Source of the DNA: Pedobacter sp. W3I1
GTDB taxonomy: Bacteria; Bacteroidota; Bacteroidia; Sphingobacteriales; Sphingobacteriaceae
Reading direction: 5' to 3'
Assembly: GCF_030816015.1 (NCBI RefSeq)
Contig: NZ_JAUSXN010000001.1
Location: 4,464,001-4,528,000, forward strand
Length of the DNA: 64,000 nt
In this document: in pieces, positions 56,339 to 64,000 of the stretch
How the letters are laid out: each line of letters opens with the position of its first letter
Position numbering within the stretch: the stretch's first letter is position 1
Translations under genes and position numbers: made by a program
Notes under the pieces: model-generated
What the model was told of the DNA's origin: nothing
Database searches by the model: none
What the model saw: only the letters and a program-made list of their open reading frames with translations

Positions 56339-57397
56339 CTACTTAATCTCTTCTACCCTGGTATCATGGGAAAGCTGAAGATTATTGGAAATGATTACTT
56401 TCTGATTTTGAGCCAACCCGTCCAATATTTCGACATAATTTCCATTCTCTCGACCCATTACCACATAACTCCATTTAGCTAAACCCTTATCCATTGTGAA
56501 TACGACACCTCTGCTGTTCTTGAAGAGAATAGCATCCTTTGGCACAAGCAAAACATGTTTGACAGGAATAGATATATTCACGGTGACATGCATCCCCGGT
56601 AAAAGAGATTGTCCATCATTTACAACTGCGAGTTTAATTGATACCATCCCTGATTCATCAACTAAGGGATTTATACCGGAAACCCTAGCTTGATAATCCT
56701 TATCGCTTGCAATCGGCCGGATAACCCCAAGTTGACCGACCTTGACAGAGGCTACATCAGATTCAAGGATTTTGGTTTCTACAGTTAACTCATTATGGGA
56801 GTATATGGTAAACAGCTCATCGCCATTTCTAATGTACATTCCGTTTTGAATTTTTACATCTGCAATTGTTCCGGAAATTGGTGCTCTGACTACTGCATTT
56901 TTCCTTATATCAAACAATGACCTTAACTCAATTTCAGCAGCACTAAGTCCGGCATCAACTTTGAGCTTTCTATAAACGGTATCTCTGATTCCCTTACTTT
57001 TGCCCTTCAATAAACTTTCCTGGCTTAAAATGTCGCTCTCAAAAGCCATTCGGCTGGTGAATATTGAATTTTTTATTTTTTCTATCTGTAGATCAACTGA
57101 TTTGAGATCATAGCTTAACAATTGACTTCCCTGTGTTACTACTGAATTGTTCGAAAGATTACAGGTTATTAACCTCCCAGTGACTTCAGCAATGACTTTC
57201 AACTGCCTGTCAGCGCGAATTTTACCGGAAGTCTCGATCTGATAATCGAGATCCCTATATATGCACTTATAAGTTTTTACCCTTGGTAATTTTGCCTTAA
57301 GGTTGAGTGTAACGGTTTTTTTCTGAACGTGCGCAGTCGTTGGTCTGCACGCATTGAGCGATAGCAAACCGAGTATTAGTATCGGAAAAGTCTTCAC
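56339..57397 (-). CDS. RND periplasmic adaptor lipoprotein (HlyD/MFP family)
   Basis: 352 aa. Lipobox LSLNAC. Barrel-sandwich halves (ASVAEVTGRLITCNL-like AEVTGRLITCNLSNNSVVTQ and VVRAPISGTIADVKIQNGMY) flank a short helical hairpin. Membrane-proximal strands include LLPGMHVTVNISIPV and VVFTMDKGLAKWSYVVMG. It links the RND permease with TolC. 17 nt after the MauE/DoxX-like gene. Confidence 0.92.
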   Translation of the reverse strand: MKTFPILILGLLSLNACRPTTAHVQKKTVTLNLKAKLPRVKTYKCIYRDLDYQIETSGKIRADRQLKVIAEVTGRLITCNLSNNSVVTQGSQLLSYDLKSVDLQIEKIKNSIFTSRMAFESDILSQESLLKGKSKGIRDTVYRKLKVDAGLSAAEIELRSLFDIRKNAVVRAPISGTIADVKIQNGMYIRNGDELFTIYSHNELTVETKILESDVASVKVGQLGVIRPIASDKDYQARVSGINPLVDESGMVSIKLAVVNDGQSLLPGMHVTVNISIPVKHVLLVPKDAILFKNSRGVVFTMDKGLAKWSYVVMGRENGNYVEILDGLAQNQKVIISNNLQLSHDTRVEEIK

Positions 57398-57414
57398 CTT
57401 TAATGAGTATAAAA

Positions 57415-57843
57415 CTAAGTATTTAATGATTTTTTTGGTGTAAGCTGCACTTGCTGCTTTCGGGGTAAAACCAAGCCGCAGAATAATATTGCTGTCATTC
57501 CGATTATCAACTGTTTATGCAGCTCAATGTCTATAAAGAAATTAGAACAACCACAGTCATCTCCAGTCTTGATGTAAAGGAACAGATTATACAGGGTATA
57601 AAATGAAAAAGTGGCCAAAGCAAAATATATAGATGATTTTTTCTCCGAGCGGAGGAGTAGAAAAAGCCCGTTTATAGCTGTCAATATTGGCATGGCGAAT
57701 GAAAGCACTCCAACCAGAAATGGTGGAAAGAAATCTGTCATTCCTACCTTTACAAGAAAGGTCTGCCTGAACTTTAAATGATACATAGTCAATAAAAAAA
57801 AGAGTGTTGTGAGTGTAAGGATTATAATAGATCTGTATCGCAT
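57415..57843 (-). CDS. MauE/DoxX-like four-TM membrane protein
   Basis: 142 aa with four hydrophobic helices (SIIILTLTTLFFLLTMYHL, PPFLVGVLSFAMPILTAING, SIYFALATFSFYTLYNLFLY, KQLIIGMTAILFCGLVLP) and a GDDCGCSNFF loop. The CxC in this loop recalls MauE and related DoxX-like proteins that help form disulfides in secreted partners. It sits between the propeller lipoprotein and the adaptor, so a role in oxidising the two-cysteine peptides is attractive but inferred. Confidence 0.7.
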   Translation of the reverse strand: MRYRSIIILTLTTLFFLLTMYHLKFRQTFLVKVGMTDFFPPFLVGVLSFAMPILTAINGLFLLLRSEKKSSIYFALATFSFYTLYNLFLYIKTGDDCGCSNFFIDIELHKQLIIGMTAILFCGLVLPRKQQVQLTPKKSLNT

Positions 57844-57866
57844 AGTTTTTTTTTAAAAAAAAATGT

Positions 57867-58976
57867 TTAAACTTTTATCATTGAATATTTTACAAGAGCC
57901 AAATCTTCATAAAGAACATAGATGGACTGGCCAATAACGGCTATACTTGTAGCTTCCTGACCGTCATCCAGTTTGGGAATATAGAAACTGCCTTGATACT
58001 TTCCGGATTGCGCAAGATCATAATAATCAACCACATAACTATTATCATCAGTTATCTTATTTAAAAGATAGAGGTTGTTTTTAGATAATGCAGATGAGGG
58101 GAAAAAAGTTGTGCTGGGCGATATTTCCAGATGCGAGGTACCCGGTGCTATTGTTTTATAAGCTGCTATCGGAACCGGTGTTTTGTCAATTGTTTTATTA
58201 AATGATATTTTTTTTGGGTCGCTTCGTTGAAAGCTAAGAAAAGTGCCTGCATAAGAACAGCTATAAACAATAAATTTACTATTAGGGTTGGAAAGAAAGT
58301 TGCCATCTAGGGCCATTTCAGGGAACTTTATGGGATTTTTAAGGCCTATGAGACCATAAATTGATTGTTTGAAAAGACTCTTGTTTTCGGTTGAATCAAT
58401 AACCTGGAATAAGAGATCACTTACCTTATCTAGTGGATTTGTGTACATATAAGTGTTCTCTGACAAATGAATAGCCCTATAGATCAAAGTTCCATTTACA
58501 AAACGGTAGTTGTAGAGAAGTGAATCCTTGTTATTGCTATTGAATTGATATTTTTTTAGAGATCGATGGCCAAAATCGTATAAAGTGAGCTTCTTATCTG
58601 CATATTCATATGACATGATTCCATTATTTTCGTTTGGTCCATCCCCCGCTGTTCCAAAAGTAAATGCCGTATCCAGTTTACTATTAAAAAAGAATAATTT
58701 TGACGCTTTATAATCTAAACCGACTAATTGATCTCCGAAAGCCTTAATCTCTATCAGCTGTCCTAGATCAAAATCAACCTGCTGAAGCTGTTTTAAATTA
58801 TAATTGATATTTCTATAAAAATCAAATTTGTATTTCGATTTCTTGCCAGTAAAGCTGACATGCGTTTCGCCTGTAGGTTTATTATCCTTGCTGCGACCGC
58901 AGGAACACGCGATACAGATAATAAATAAATATATGAAAGAGTTAATCCTGATCATTTGTTTAAGTTTGGTTATCAA
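57867..58976 (-). CDS. 6-bladed beta-propeller lipoprotein (BF3164-like)
   Basis: 369 aa. Leader MIRINSFIYLFIICIACSCG carries the lipobox. The mature part shows propeller strands with the typical blade pattern: LIEIKAFGDQLVGLDYKASK, the TAGDGPNENNG turn (G-x-G-P-x-E like), LTLYDFGHRSLKKYQFN, and IAVIGQSIYVLYEDLALVKY. Proteins of this type occur next to short secreted NVEALA-like proteins in Bacteroidota, which fits the three peptide genes immediately upstream. Probable periplasmic binding partner. Confidence 0.82.
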   Translation of the reverse strand: MITKLKQMIRINSFIYLFIICIACSCGRSKDNKPTGETHVSFTGKKSKYKFDFYRNINYNLKQLQQVDFDLGQLIEIKAFGDQLVGLDYKASKLFFFNSKLDTAFTFGTAGDGPNENNGIMSYEYADKKLTLYDFGHRSLKKYQFNSNNKDSLLYNYRFVNGTLIYRAIHLSENTYMYTNPLDKVSDLLFQVIDSTENKSLFKQSIYGLIGLKNPIKFPEMALDGNFLSNPNSKFIVYSCSYAGTFLSFQRSDPKKISFNKTIDKTPVPIAAYKTIAPGTSHLEISPSTTFFPSSALSKNNLYLLNKITDDNSYVVDYYDLAQSGKYQGSFYIPKLDDGQEATSIAVIGQSIYVLYEDLALVKYSMIKV

Positions 58977-59030
58977 CTAAGCTGATAATTTGTTATTGAT
59001 AAAACCGACCACCCGAGCCGGTTAGTTTTA

Positions 59031-59243
59031 TTAAGGAGCTGATGCAATTAGCGCTCCCGTAGCTACAAATATGGTCTCGCCAACTTTAAATGAACAATAC
59101 ACCTTGGTAGTAGCATCGCATTTTAGAGTCGTTTCAGCCGTTGAAGTAAATGCTGAAAGTCCTATTATAACCCCAGCGGAAAGGGCAACCTTGCCTGCCA
59201 CTGATCTGATTGTTTTATTAAATCTTTTTTTTATGTTTTCCAT
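59031..59243 (-). CDS. Short secreted two-cysteine peptide 1
   Basis: 70 aa. Basic start (MENIKKRFNKTIRSVAGKVA), hydrophobic segment GVIIGLSAFTSTAET, then the mature part LKCDATTKVYCSFKVGETIF and VATGALIASAP. It shares with the next two genes the pattern CD-x(5-6)-C-x(5)-[GN]-x(2-3)-[FY]-x-[AS]-[TS]-G. Paralogous to them and 7 nt downstream of peptide 2. Likely exported and disulfide-bonded. Confidence 0.75.
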   Translation of the reverse strand: MENIKKRFNKTIRSVAGKVALSAGVIIGLSAFTSTAETTLKCDATTKVYCSFKVGETIFVATGALIASAP

Positions 59244-59249
59244 GAGAGA

Positions 59250-59429
59250 TTAGCTTGGTTTATTGCCAGAAGCATTGTAAGGAATTCCGTTTACTTCACC
59301 TTTGCATATGGTGTTATTTTTACCATCACATAATGTGATAGTCTCACCAGCGCCTGTCTCGGCATAGATATTTACGCTGAAGCAAACTGCTACTGCAACC
59401 AGGTAAAATTTGATTAATTTGTTTTTCAT
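59250..59429 (-). CDS. Short secreted two-cysteine peptide 2
   Basis: 59 aa from the ATG at 59429 (MKNKLIKFYLVAVAVCFSVN). The in-frame start at 59450 would overlap the previous gene's stop and was not chosen. Signal peptide ends NIYAE; mature part has LCDGKNNTICKGEVNGIPYN then ASGNKPS. Same cysteine spacing family as peptides 1 and 3, but a charged tail replaces the hydrophobic end. Confidence 0.75.
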   Translation of the reverse strand: MKNKLIKFYLVAVAVCFSVNIYAETGAGETITLCDGKNNTICKGEVNGIPYNASGNKPS

Positions 59430-59439
59430 ATCTTTTAAA

Positions 59440-59640
59440 TTAAGGTACAACTACGGTTAAAGCGCCTGTGCTGTAAAACTGACCTCCATCGATCAGCATG
59501 GCACACCGATTGGAATTTGACTTGTCACAGGTTGCTGTATATTCAGTTGTAGCTGTAAAAGAATAAAGCATCAATGTCAGTAAAACGATTAACGAACTGG
59601 CTCCTATTTTTGATGCCAGTTTAAGGATTGTTGATTTCAT
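59440..59640 (-). CDS. Short secreted two-cysteine peptide 3
   Basis: 66 aa. Signal-like MKSTILKLASKIGASSLIVL then LTLMLYSFTATTEY; mature part TATCDKSNSNRCAMLIDGGQ followed by FYSTGALTVVVP. The YSTGALxxxxP end is close to that of peptide 1 (VATGALIASAP). Situated 78 nt after RND permease 2. Confidence 0.75.
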   Translation of the reverse strand: MKSTILKLASKIGASSLIVLLTLMLYSFTATTEYTATCDKSNSNRCAMLIDGGQFYSTGALTVVVP

Positions 59641-59718
59641 AATTGGTTATTTTAAAGTGTAAAACCCTGGGTGGTCGGTCAATTTAAAATTACATTATCC
59701 CTGACATTAAAGATGCTC

Positions 59719-62700
59719 TTATCTTACACATTTTGCTCTAATAGGCGACATGGTAAAAAAGAAAACCGGAAGTATAAAAAATGTTACCACGATTACCGAT
59801 AAAGCTCCACCAATTGAACCTATTGCGAATGAATACCAAAATACTTGGGCATCTTTATCAAAAAGATAAGGTAGCAAACTAGTCAGTAGACCAGAGACTG
59901 ATAATAATATTGTCTTACCCCTACGTAGCAAAATATGGGTAAATATTTTATTGGGATCGAGGGTATGTCTAGCTAAAGCTAGGTTAAAATCTTTAATAAT
60001 CATGATATTGATACTAATAGAGATTGCGATCACTAAGATAAATGCTCCATACCCTCCTTGATCGAACGGTAAATCTGTTAATCCAAAAATCAAAAAAACA
60101 CCAATACATGACAGTGGCGAAATGACAACCAACAAAAATGATTGTTTTAAATTTTCAAAAATGATACTGCCGATTATAAAATTCGCGATAAATATTATGA
60201 TGATCAGTTCTGCAAAGGAGAATTTGATAGAATCTGATTGTGAAAAATCACGACTGTCACTATTAATAGTGTATCCTGTTGGCATTTTGTCTCTGATAGC
60301 CTTTATTTTCTTTTCAATATACTTATCGCCGAAACGTTTAGCTCCTAAATAATTTAATGAAATGACTTGTATATACTCTTTATTTTCTTTTTCGATCAAA
60401 CTAGTGGAGCCAACAGTATCCAGCCTTCCAACATCTCCTATTTTGGTTGATTGCTTATCACTAAGCTGTGCATTTGTATTCATCAGATTCCAGCTCGAGA
60501 AGCTTGTAGACCTCTCTTCCATCAACACAACAGGTACAGCCCGCCCATGGATGTTGATGATGGTACTAAAGCGCTCCTGATCTGTCAATTCTAATATCGT
60601 GTTATACAACTTTTGTGCAGAAACGCTCAACAGTTGTGCATCATGAGAGTTGATAGTCAATTCGTAAGAACGGTTAAATATACCCTTGGCTCCATCATTA
60701 TCGATCATCACATTCTTAAGCTTTTTAAATTTTTGAAGACTCCTGACAACCATTTTTGCCTCTTTGTTAAGATTCGCGTAGTTATACCCTTTCAGTTGAA
60801 TAGAAAAATTTGGCATGTTTTCCAGATTACTATTTTCAAATCCTGTGCCGATCCCATAAATTTTCCAGTCAACACCGCTTAGGTCGAGGATTTTTGCGGA
60901 ATAAAATGCTTTTAATTGGTTGGGAAATTCATTTTCGGTGGCCCAGCTATTAAAAGTTATTTCCATCGTCGCTAGTGTAGAATTGACATGTGTAGTGAAA
61001 GTAATTCCCTTAACCGACCTGAGGTCATCTTCAAAACCAATCATTATAGAATTGAGTTCCTCTAATGTAGTACCATATCTCGGTTTTGCCCGTATGTACA
61101 AATGGGCTTCCCCAGTATCCGATAACGAACTCTCTTCATATGTTCTTTCCTTGAATCTCCACAACGCTCCGCCTAGAACTGTATTCAATTTTGGTAGGAT
61201 ATCAGATTGAAATGTTTCACTTCCTAGGGTCTCATTGTAAACACTATTATTTTCTAAATTGTCGGGAAGTAAGAATAAGGGCAGTCCAAACGAAAGTATA
61301 AGAAAAATGGTTAAGATGCCTTTATGTTTAGCTAACAGTTCAATTAATTTGAAATACCTAAAAAAGTATCTTCGAAAAGGATCTGAAGGTATCCTATTTT
61401 TGTCATCTTGCCTGTTGCCATATTTCTTAGTAAGATAGATATGTAGAGCTGGTGTAAAGTAATAATTGGTGAAAACCGAACAAATAATAAATATAATTAT
61501 AGCCGAAATCAGTTCGTTTATATTATTTCGGTCAGATTCTGGAAGGAGAAACAATAAACCTAAAGAAACTATTATTGATACTGCTGCGCCAACTATCCCC
61601 ATGATCATCCTAGGTGTGAATTTTCTATTGCAGTAATCCACAACTATAATTGCATGATCCGTAATTAAACCAAAAGCTATCGAAATTCCTGCCAGGCTGT
61701 AGAGATTAATATTTAGACCAATTGCCCATATGACAATGATTGCGAGCGCAAAATTCGCAATAATCGTAATAAATACATTGAGGGAATGTTTCCAACTCCT
61801 ATAGGCAAAAAAAATAAAGATTAGCAACACAAGAACAGTTATAAGCGCCCTCTGTTTGGTAATACCTATTTCTTTTCCCAAAAGTTCAGACTCATCGGAA
61901 CTCATTACCAATCTGCAGTCACCAGGAATGTACTTACTTAATTTTGCAATAGCGATTTTTGCCGTTGTAGCTAGACTTAAACGGTTTGCATTTGCCTGTG
62001 CGAAGATCTCCAGTTTTAGTGCATTTTTTCCATTTACACGAAAAAAAGAGTTGGCCCTGTTTTCCTGAAAATAAATTTTTGCAATATCACTTATCTTACA
62101 ATTGCTATTGCCGATTTTCATTTCTCTTATCTTTTCCAGATCTAAACTTTTATTTTTAGACTTAACATACGCGGCATTGCCATATAACTCCACCTTTCCT
62201 GGCTGGAACTCTTCAGTTGACTGTTGCAGAGATTTGAGAATATCGATAGATCCAAGCTGGTAACCAGTCATTTTTCTTTGATTAAATTCTATAATCAGCA
62301 CCATGGGATTATCACCATAAAGTTCGACAGCGCTCACACCTGAAACCGTATTTAATTCCTTTTTAATGATCAATTCACAGTGTTCACGTATTTGAGAACT
62401 GGGCATGTCACTGAACAGGTCATATGTAAGAACAGGTTTAGATGCAGCATTTGCAAGCTTGTTCGGATCGCTGCTGACAATCGGAAAGGAGACGTCCTTT
62501 GGCAGTTTGCTTCTTATTCTTCTTAGCAACGAAATAACCTCAAACCTTTTCATCGCCATATCTACTCCCTGATGAAAAGTTAACGATACAATCCCGTGAC
62601 CACTGTTAGACTGAGAGGTTATTCTTTTCAGGTCTTTCATCTGTGAAAATAGATTTTCCAGCATAGCAGTCCCTTTATTTTCGGTTTCCTCCGGAGATGC

Positions 62701-62859
62701 ACCGGGAACCGTAAAACTAACTATGAGATTCTGTCCCTTGACCTCATTTGAAATATTGAGGTTTAGCCGAAAAACACAAAAGCAAGAAAGCAAAATGATG
62801 GCAAAAAAAAATATGATGGTCCTAAATGGACGACTGTCAGTATGAGCGTTTTTCATCAA
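59719..62859 (-). CDS. RND-family exporter permease 2, divergent
   Basis: 1046 aa. Architecture is that of AcrB: N-terminal TM (FRTIIFFFAIILLSCFCVFR), porter (PGASPEETENKGTAMLENLF), TM4 acidic residue in ISIAFGLITDHAIIVVDYCN, second porter region and a C-terminal TM block with LVIAISISINIMIIKDFNLA. Sequence is much further from AcrB than permease 1 (for example many Asn/Lys/Ile). No adaptor or TolC of its own adjoins it, so it may share those of the downstream operon part. Start overlaps the XRE gene by 23 nt. Confidence 0.85.
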   Translation of the reverse strand: MMKNAHTDSRPFRTIIFFFAIILLSCFCVFRLNLNISNEVKGQNLIVSFTVPGASPEETENKGTAMLENLFSQMKDLKRITSQSNSGHGIVSLTFHQGVDMAMKRFEVISLLRRIRSKLPKDVSFPIVSSDPNKLANAASKPVLTYDLFSDMPSSQIREHCELIIKKELNTVSGVSAVELYGDNPMVLIIEFNQRKMTGYQLGSIDILKSLQQSTEEFQPGKVELYGNAAYVKSKNKSLDLEKIREMKIGNSNCKISDIAKIYFQENRANSFFRVNGKNALKLEIFAQANANRLSLATTAKIAIAKLSKYIPGDCRLVMSSDESELLGKEIGITKQRALITVLVLLIFIFFAYRSWKHSLNVFITIIANFALAIIVIWAIGLNINLYSLAGISIAFGLITDHAIIVVDYCNRKFTPRMIMGIVGAAVSIIVSLGLLFLLPESDRNNINELISAIIIFIICSVFTNYYFTPALHIYLTKKYGNRQDDKNRIPSDPFRRYFFRYFKLIELLAKHKGILTIFLILSFGLPLFLLPDNLENNSVYNETLGSETFQSDILPKLNTVLGGALWRFKERTYEESSLSDTGEAHLYIRAKPRYGTTLEELNSIMIGFEDDLRSVKGITFTTHVNSTLATMEITFNSWATENEFPNQLKAFYSAKILDLSGVDWKIYGIGTGFENSNLENMPNFSIQLKGYNYANLNKEAKMVVRSLQKFKKLKNVMIDNDGAKGIFNRSYELTINSHDAQLLSVSAQKLYNTILELTDQERFSTIINIHGRAVPVVLMEERSTSFSSWNLMNTNAQLSDKQSTKIGDVGRLDTVGSTSLIEKENKEYIQVISLNYLGAKRFGDKYIEKKIKAIRDKMPTGYTINSDSRDFSQSDSIKFSFAELIIIIFIANFIIGSIIFENLKQSFLLVVISPLSCIGVFLIFGLTDLPFDQGGYGAFILVIAISISINIMIIKDFNLALARHTLDPNKIFTHILLRRGKTILLSVSGLLTSLLPYLFDKDAQVFWYSFAIGSIGGALSVIVVTFFILPVFFFTMSPIRAKCVR

Positions 62860-63163
62860 GAATTTTAATTATGGAGTTGAGTTTCTCATTGAGCGTAAAA
62901 AAATCTTCTCCGGTTATATTTTCAGAGCCGCTTTTTTCCTCTAAAAGATTATTCTCGGAAAGCACTAGAAGTATAAGTTTCTGGATACTGATCTGATAAA
63001 CTTCCGAAATCAAAAATAATTTGGAGTGCGGAACCTCTCCTATATCATTCTCCCATTTATTGTAGGTCGATCTGCTGATAAAAAGGAGGTCAGCAACCTG
63101 TTGCTGGCTAAGATTACGTTTAGTCCTTAATACTAAAAGGACATTTCTCATGGAGATGTTCAT
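62837..63163 (-). CDS. XRE-family helix-turn-helix regulator
   Basis: 108 aa. N-terminal Cro/CI-type HTH: LRTKRNLSQQQVADLLFISR, then STYNKWENDIGEVPHSKLFL and the usual closing helix. C-terminal 40 residues are helical. It overlaps both neighbours (4 nt upstream, 23 nt downstream), so it is inside the operon and is likely to regulate the peptide/exporter genes. DNA target unknown. Confidence 0.88.
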   Translation of the reverse strand: MNISMRNVLLVLRTKRNLSQQQVADLLFISRSTYNKWENDIGEVPHSKLFLISEVYQISIQKLILLVLSENNLLEEKSGSENITGEDFFTLNEKLNSIIKILDEKRSY

Positions 63164-64000
63164 CTATTTAAATTTATCTGGTCCAGTACTCTTTGGGCTT
63201 CTTCCCGGATGACATCTACCTGATAAGATTGTACTTTGATCGGCATATTTAATATTTGCCGCGCTATAGTGATAGCTTCCGTTGAATCATGATTTAAAAA
63301 ATAAGCACGCATCAGGTCTTTCCGATAGGTAAACTTATTAGGAATCCAAGCACTCAGGAAACGGAGATCTGATATCGCGCTGGAGTACTGTTTCATCTTC
63401 ATCTTTATCTGTGAAGACTTATATAAAATCCGGGCTTTTGGACCATCAAGCGACGCCTTTTCTAATAGCTCGATTGATTGTTGTTGACGTTTTTCGGTCA
63501 ACATCAATAACTCAGCATAATCTGTCAGGAAATTAGGTTCATCATGCAGTTTTTGATATAGTATTTGATATTTCTGATCGATAGCAGCAAAACTCACCTT
63601 CTCATCAGTATACTGTTTTTTAATACTGCCCCATTCAAAAACTGCTACAGATTTTGGGAACGTTACCCATAAAAGGTAAGCCAGCAATGAAAATACGGCA
63701 ACAGTAATCCCCCTAAAAAGATTAGGGGAAAAATTAAGATACCAAGCCGAAAGCTTCCAGTCCGATGTACAGACTAATGAAATTACACATGTTATAAATA
63801 TTACTATAATAAGATTTGTGTGCAGGGGGTAAGAAGTTAATGAGCAGATTAGTATTGCAGCTACTGTTAATTTAAGATTTAGTCGGTCTTTGAAAGTGTT
63901 CACTCCTCTACTTTTTAATAAAAGGAGTAAAAAAACAATCACTAAGAAAAAACCGATGAAACCTAATTCCTTGAAAAAATTAATATACTCATTGAAAGCC
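63160..64000 (-). CDS. O-antigen-ligase-like/TPR membrane protein, partial (5' end beyond window)
   Basis: The frame is open to the window edge: it begins AFNEYINFFKELGFIGFFLV, a match to the H-x-E/N-x-x-x-x-x-x-E-L-G loop and helix that precede the end of O-antigen ligase (Wzy_C) proteins. Further hydrophobic segments follow (VAAILICSLTSYPLHTNLII, ITVAVFSLLAYLLWV), then a C-terminal TPR-like region (LTDYAELLMLTEKRQQQSIE, LLEKASLDGPKARILYKSSQ). Polymer ligase function is uncertain for this subgroup. Confidence 0.75.
   Translation of the reverse strand, partial: AFNEYINFFKELGFIGFFLVIVFLLLLLKSRGVNTFKDRLNLKLTVAAILICSLTSYPLHTNLIIVIFITCVISLVCTSDWKLSAWYLNFSPNLFRGITVAVFSLLAYLLWVTFPKSVAVFEWGSIKKQYTDEKVSFAAIDQKYQILYQKLHDEPNFLTDYAELLMLTEKRQQQSIELLEKASLDGPKARILYKSSQIKMKMKQYSSAISDLRFLSAWIPNKFTYRKDLMRAYFLNHDSTEAITIARQILNMPIKVQSYQVDVIREEAQRVLDQINLNR

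Noticed and set aside
1-64000. CRISPR arrays, rRNA or tRNA genes
   Set aside because: No regularly spaced short repeats and no conserved rRNA or tRNA segments were seen on reading both strands.

Overview
The window comes from a Bacteroidota genome, most likely Sphingobacteriaceae (Pedobacter or a close relative). The evidence is a SusC/RagA receptor paired with a TlpA-type thioredoxin, a LytTR/LytS two-component pair, many secreted lipoproteins with LxxC-type lipoboxes, an RND/TolC exporter operon with short secreted peptides, and mobile-element genes (DUF932, SSB, DUF3560) typical of Bacteroidota conjugative elements. No rRNA, tRNA, CRISPR array or intact transposase was found.

Layout. 1-3.7 kb: nutrient-uptake locus on the minus strand (5' part of susC, tlpA, a small upstream ORF with a terminator). 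4-7.8 kb: small DNA-binding-like protein, LytTR regulator, histidine kinase, secreted protein, then a candidate terminated small RNA. 7.9-17.8 kb: part of a mobile element (SSB, DUF932, DUF3560 and a 59-residue protein). It carries a 174-bp direct repeat upstream of both ssb and the DUF3560 gene, and cargo including an 803-residue PD-(D/E)XK-type protein and a dead serine recombinase fragment. 17.9-37.8 kb: a defence-like island. It holds a potassium-channel protein with a beta-helix, a three-gene set with a Cys/His/Asp protein and a GIY-YIG-like protein, a DUF4365 protein, and a tight minus-strand operon with a GHKL ATPase, a 1420-residue phosphoribosyltransferase/GAF/histidine-kinase-like protein, a lone receiver domain and a coiled-coil membrane protein. 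Divergent from that operon is a four-gene ABC-three-component system (MBL-fold effector, trypsin-like protease, middle component, SMC-like ATPase with CPLC zinc hook). 37.8-47.4 kb: lipoproteins (12-unit NHL propeller, serine hydrolase), an AraC regulator, pseudogenes, and three copies of an interspersed structured repeat. 47.4-64 kb: a TlpA-like protein convergent to a roughly 15-kb co-directional minus-strand gene run: O-antigen-ligase/TPR protein, XRE regulator, RND permease, three paralogous two-cysteine peptides, propeller lipoprotein, MauE/DoxX-like protein, adaptor, second RND permease, TolC, carbohydrate-binding-like lipoprotein, and transglutaminase-discoidin lipoprotein.

How the parts may work together. 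In the 22.1-30.8 kb operon the large proteins look like a sensory ATPase pair feeding a stand-alone receiver, possibly acting through the membrane protein. The ABC-3C genes resemble predicted conflict systems in which the ATPase licenses hydrolytic effectors. The 48-64 kb run reads as a production and export line for short disulfide-type peptides.

Five genes (ssb, the ABC-3C ATPase, the NHL protein, the transglutaminase protein and an Amj-like remnant) are each restored by adding one base, in every case a repeat of the neighbouring base. Several of these 'broken' genes may therefore be sequencing homopolymer deletions rather than real mutations.
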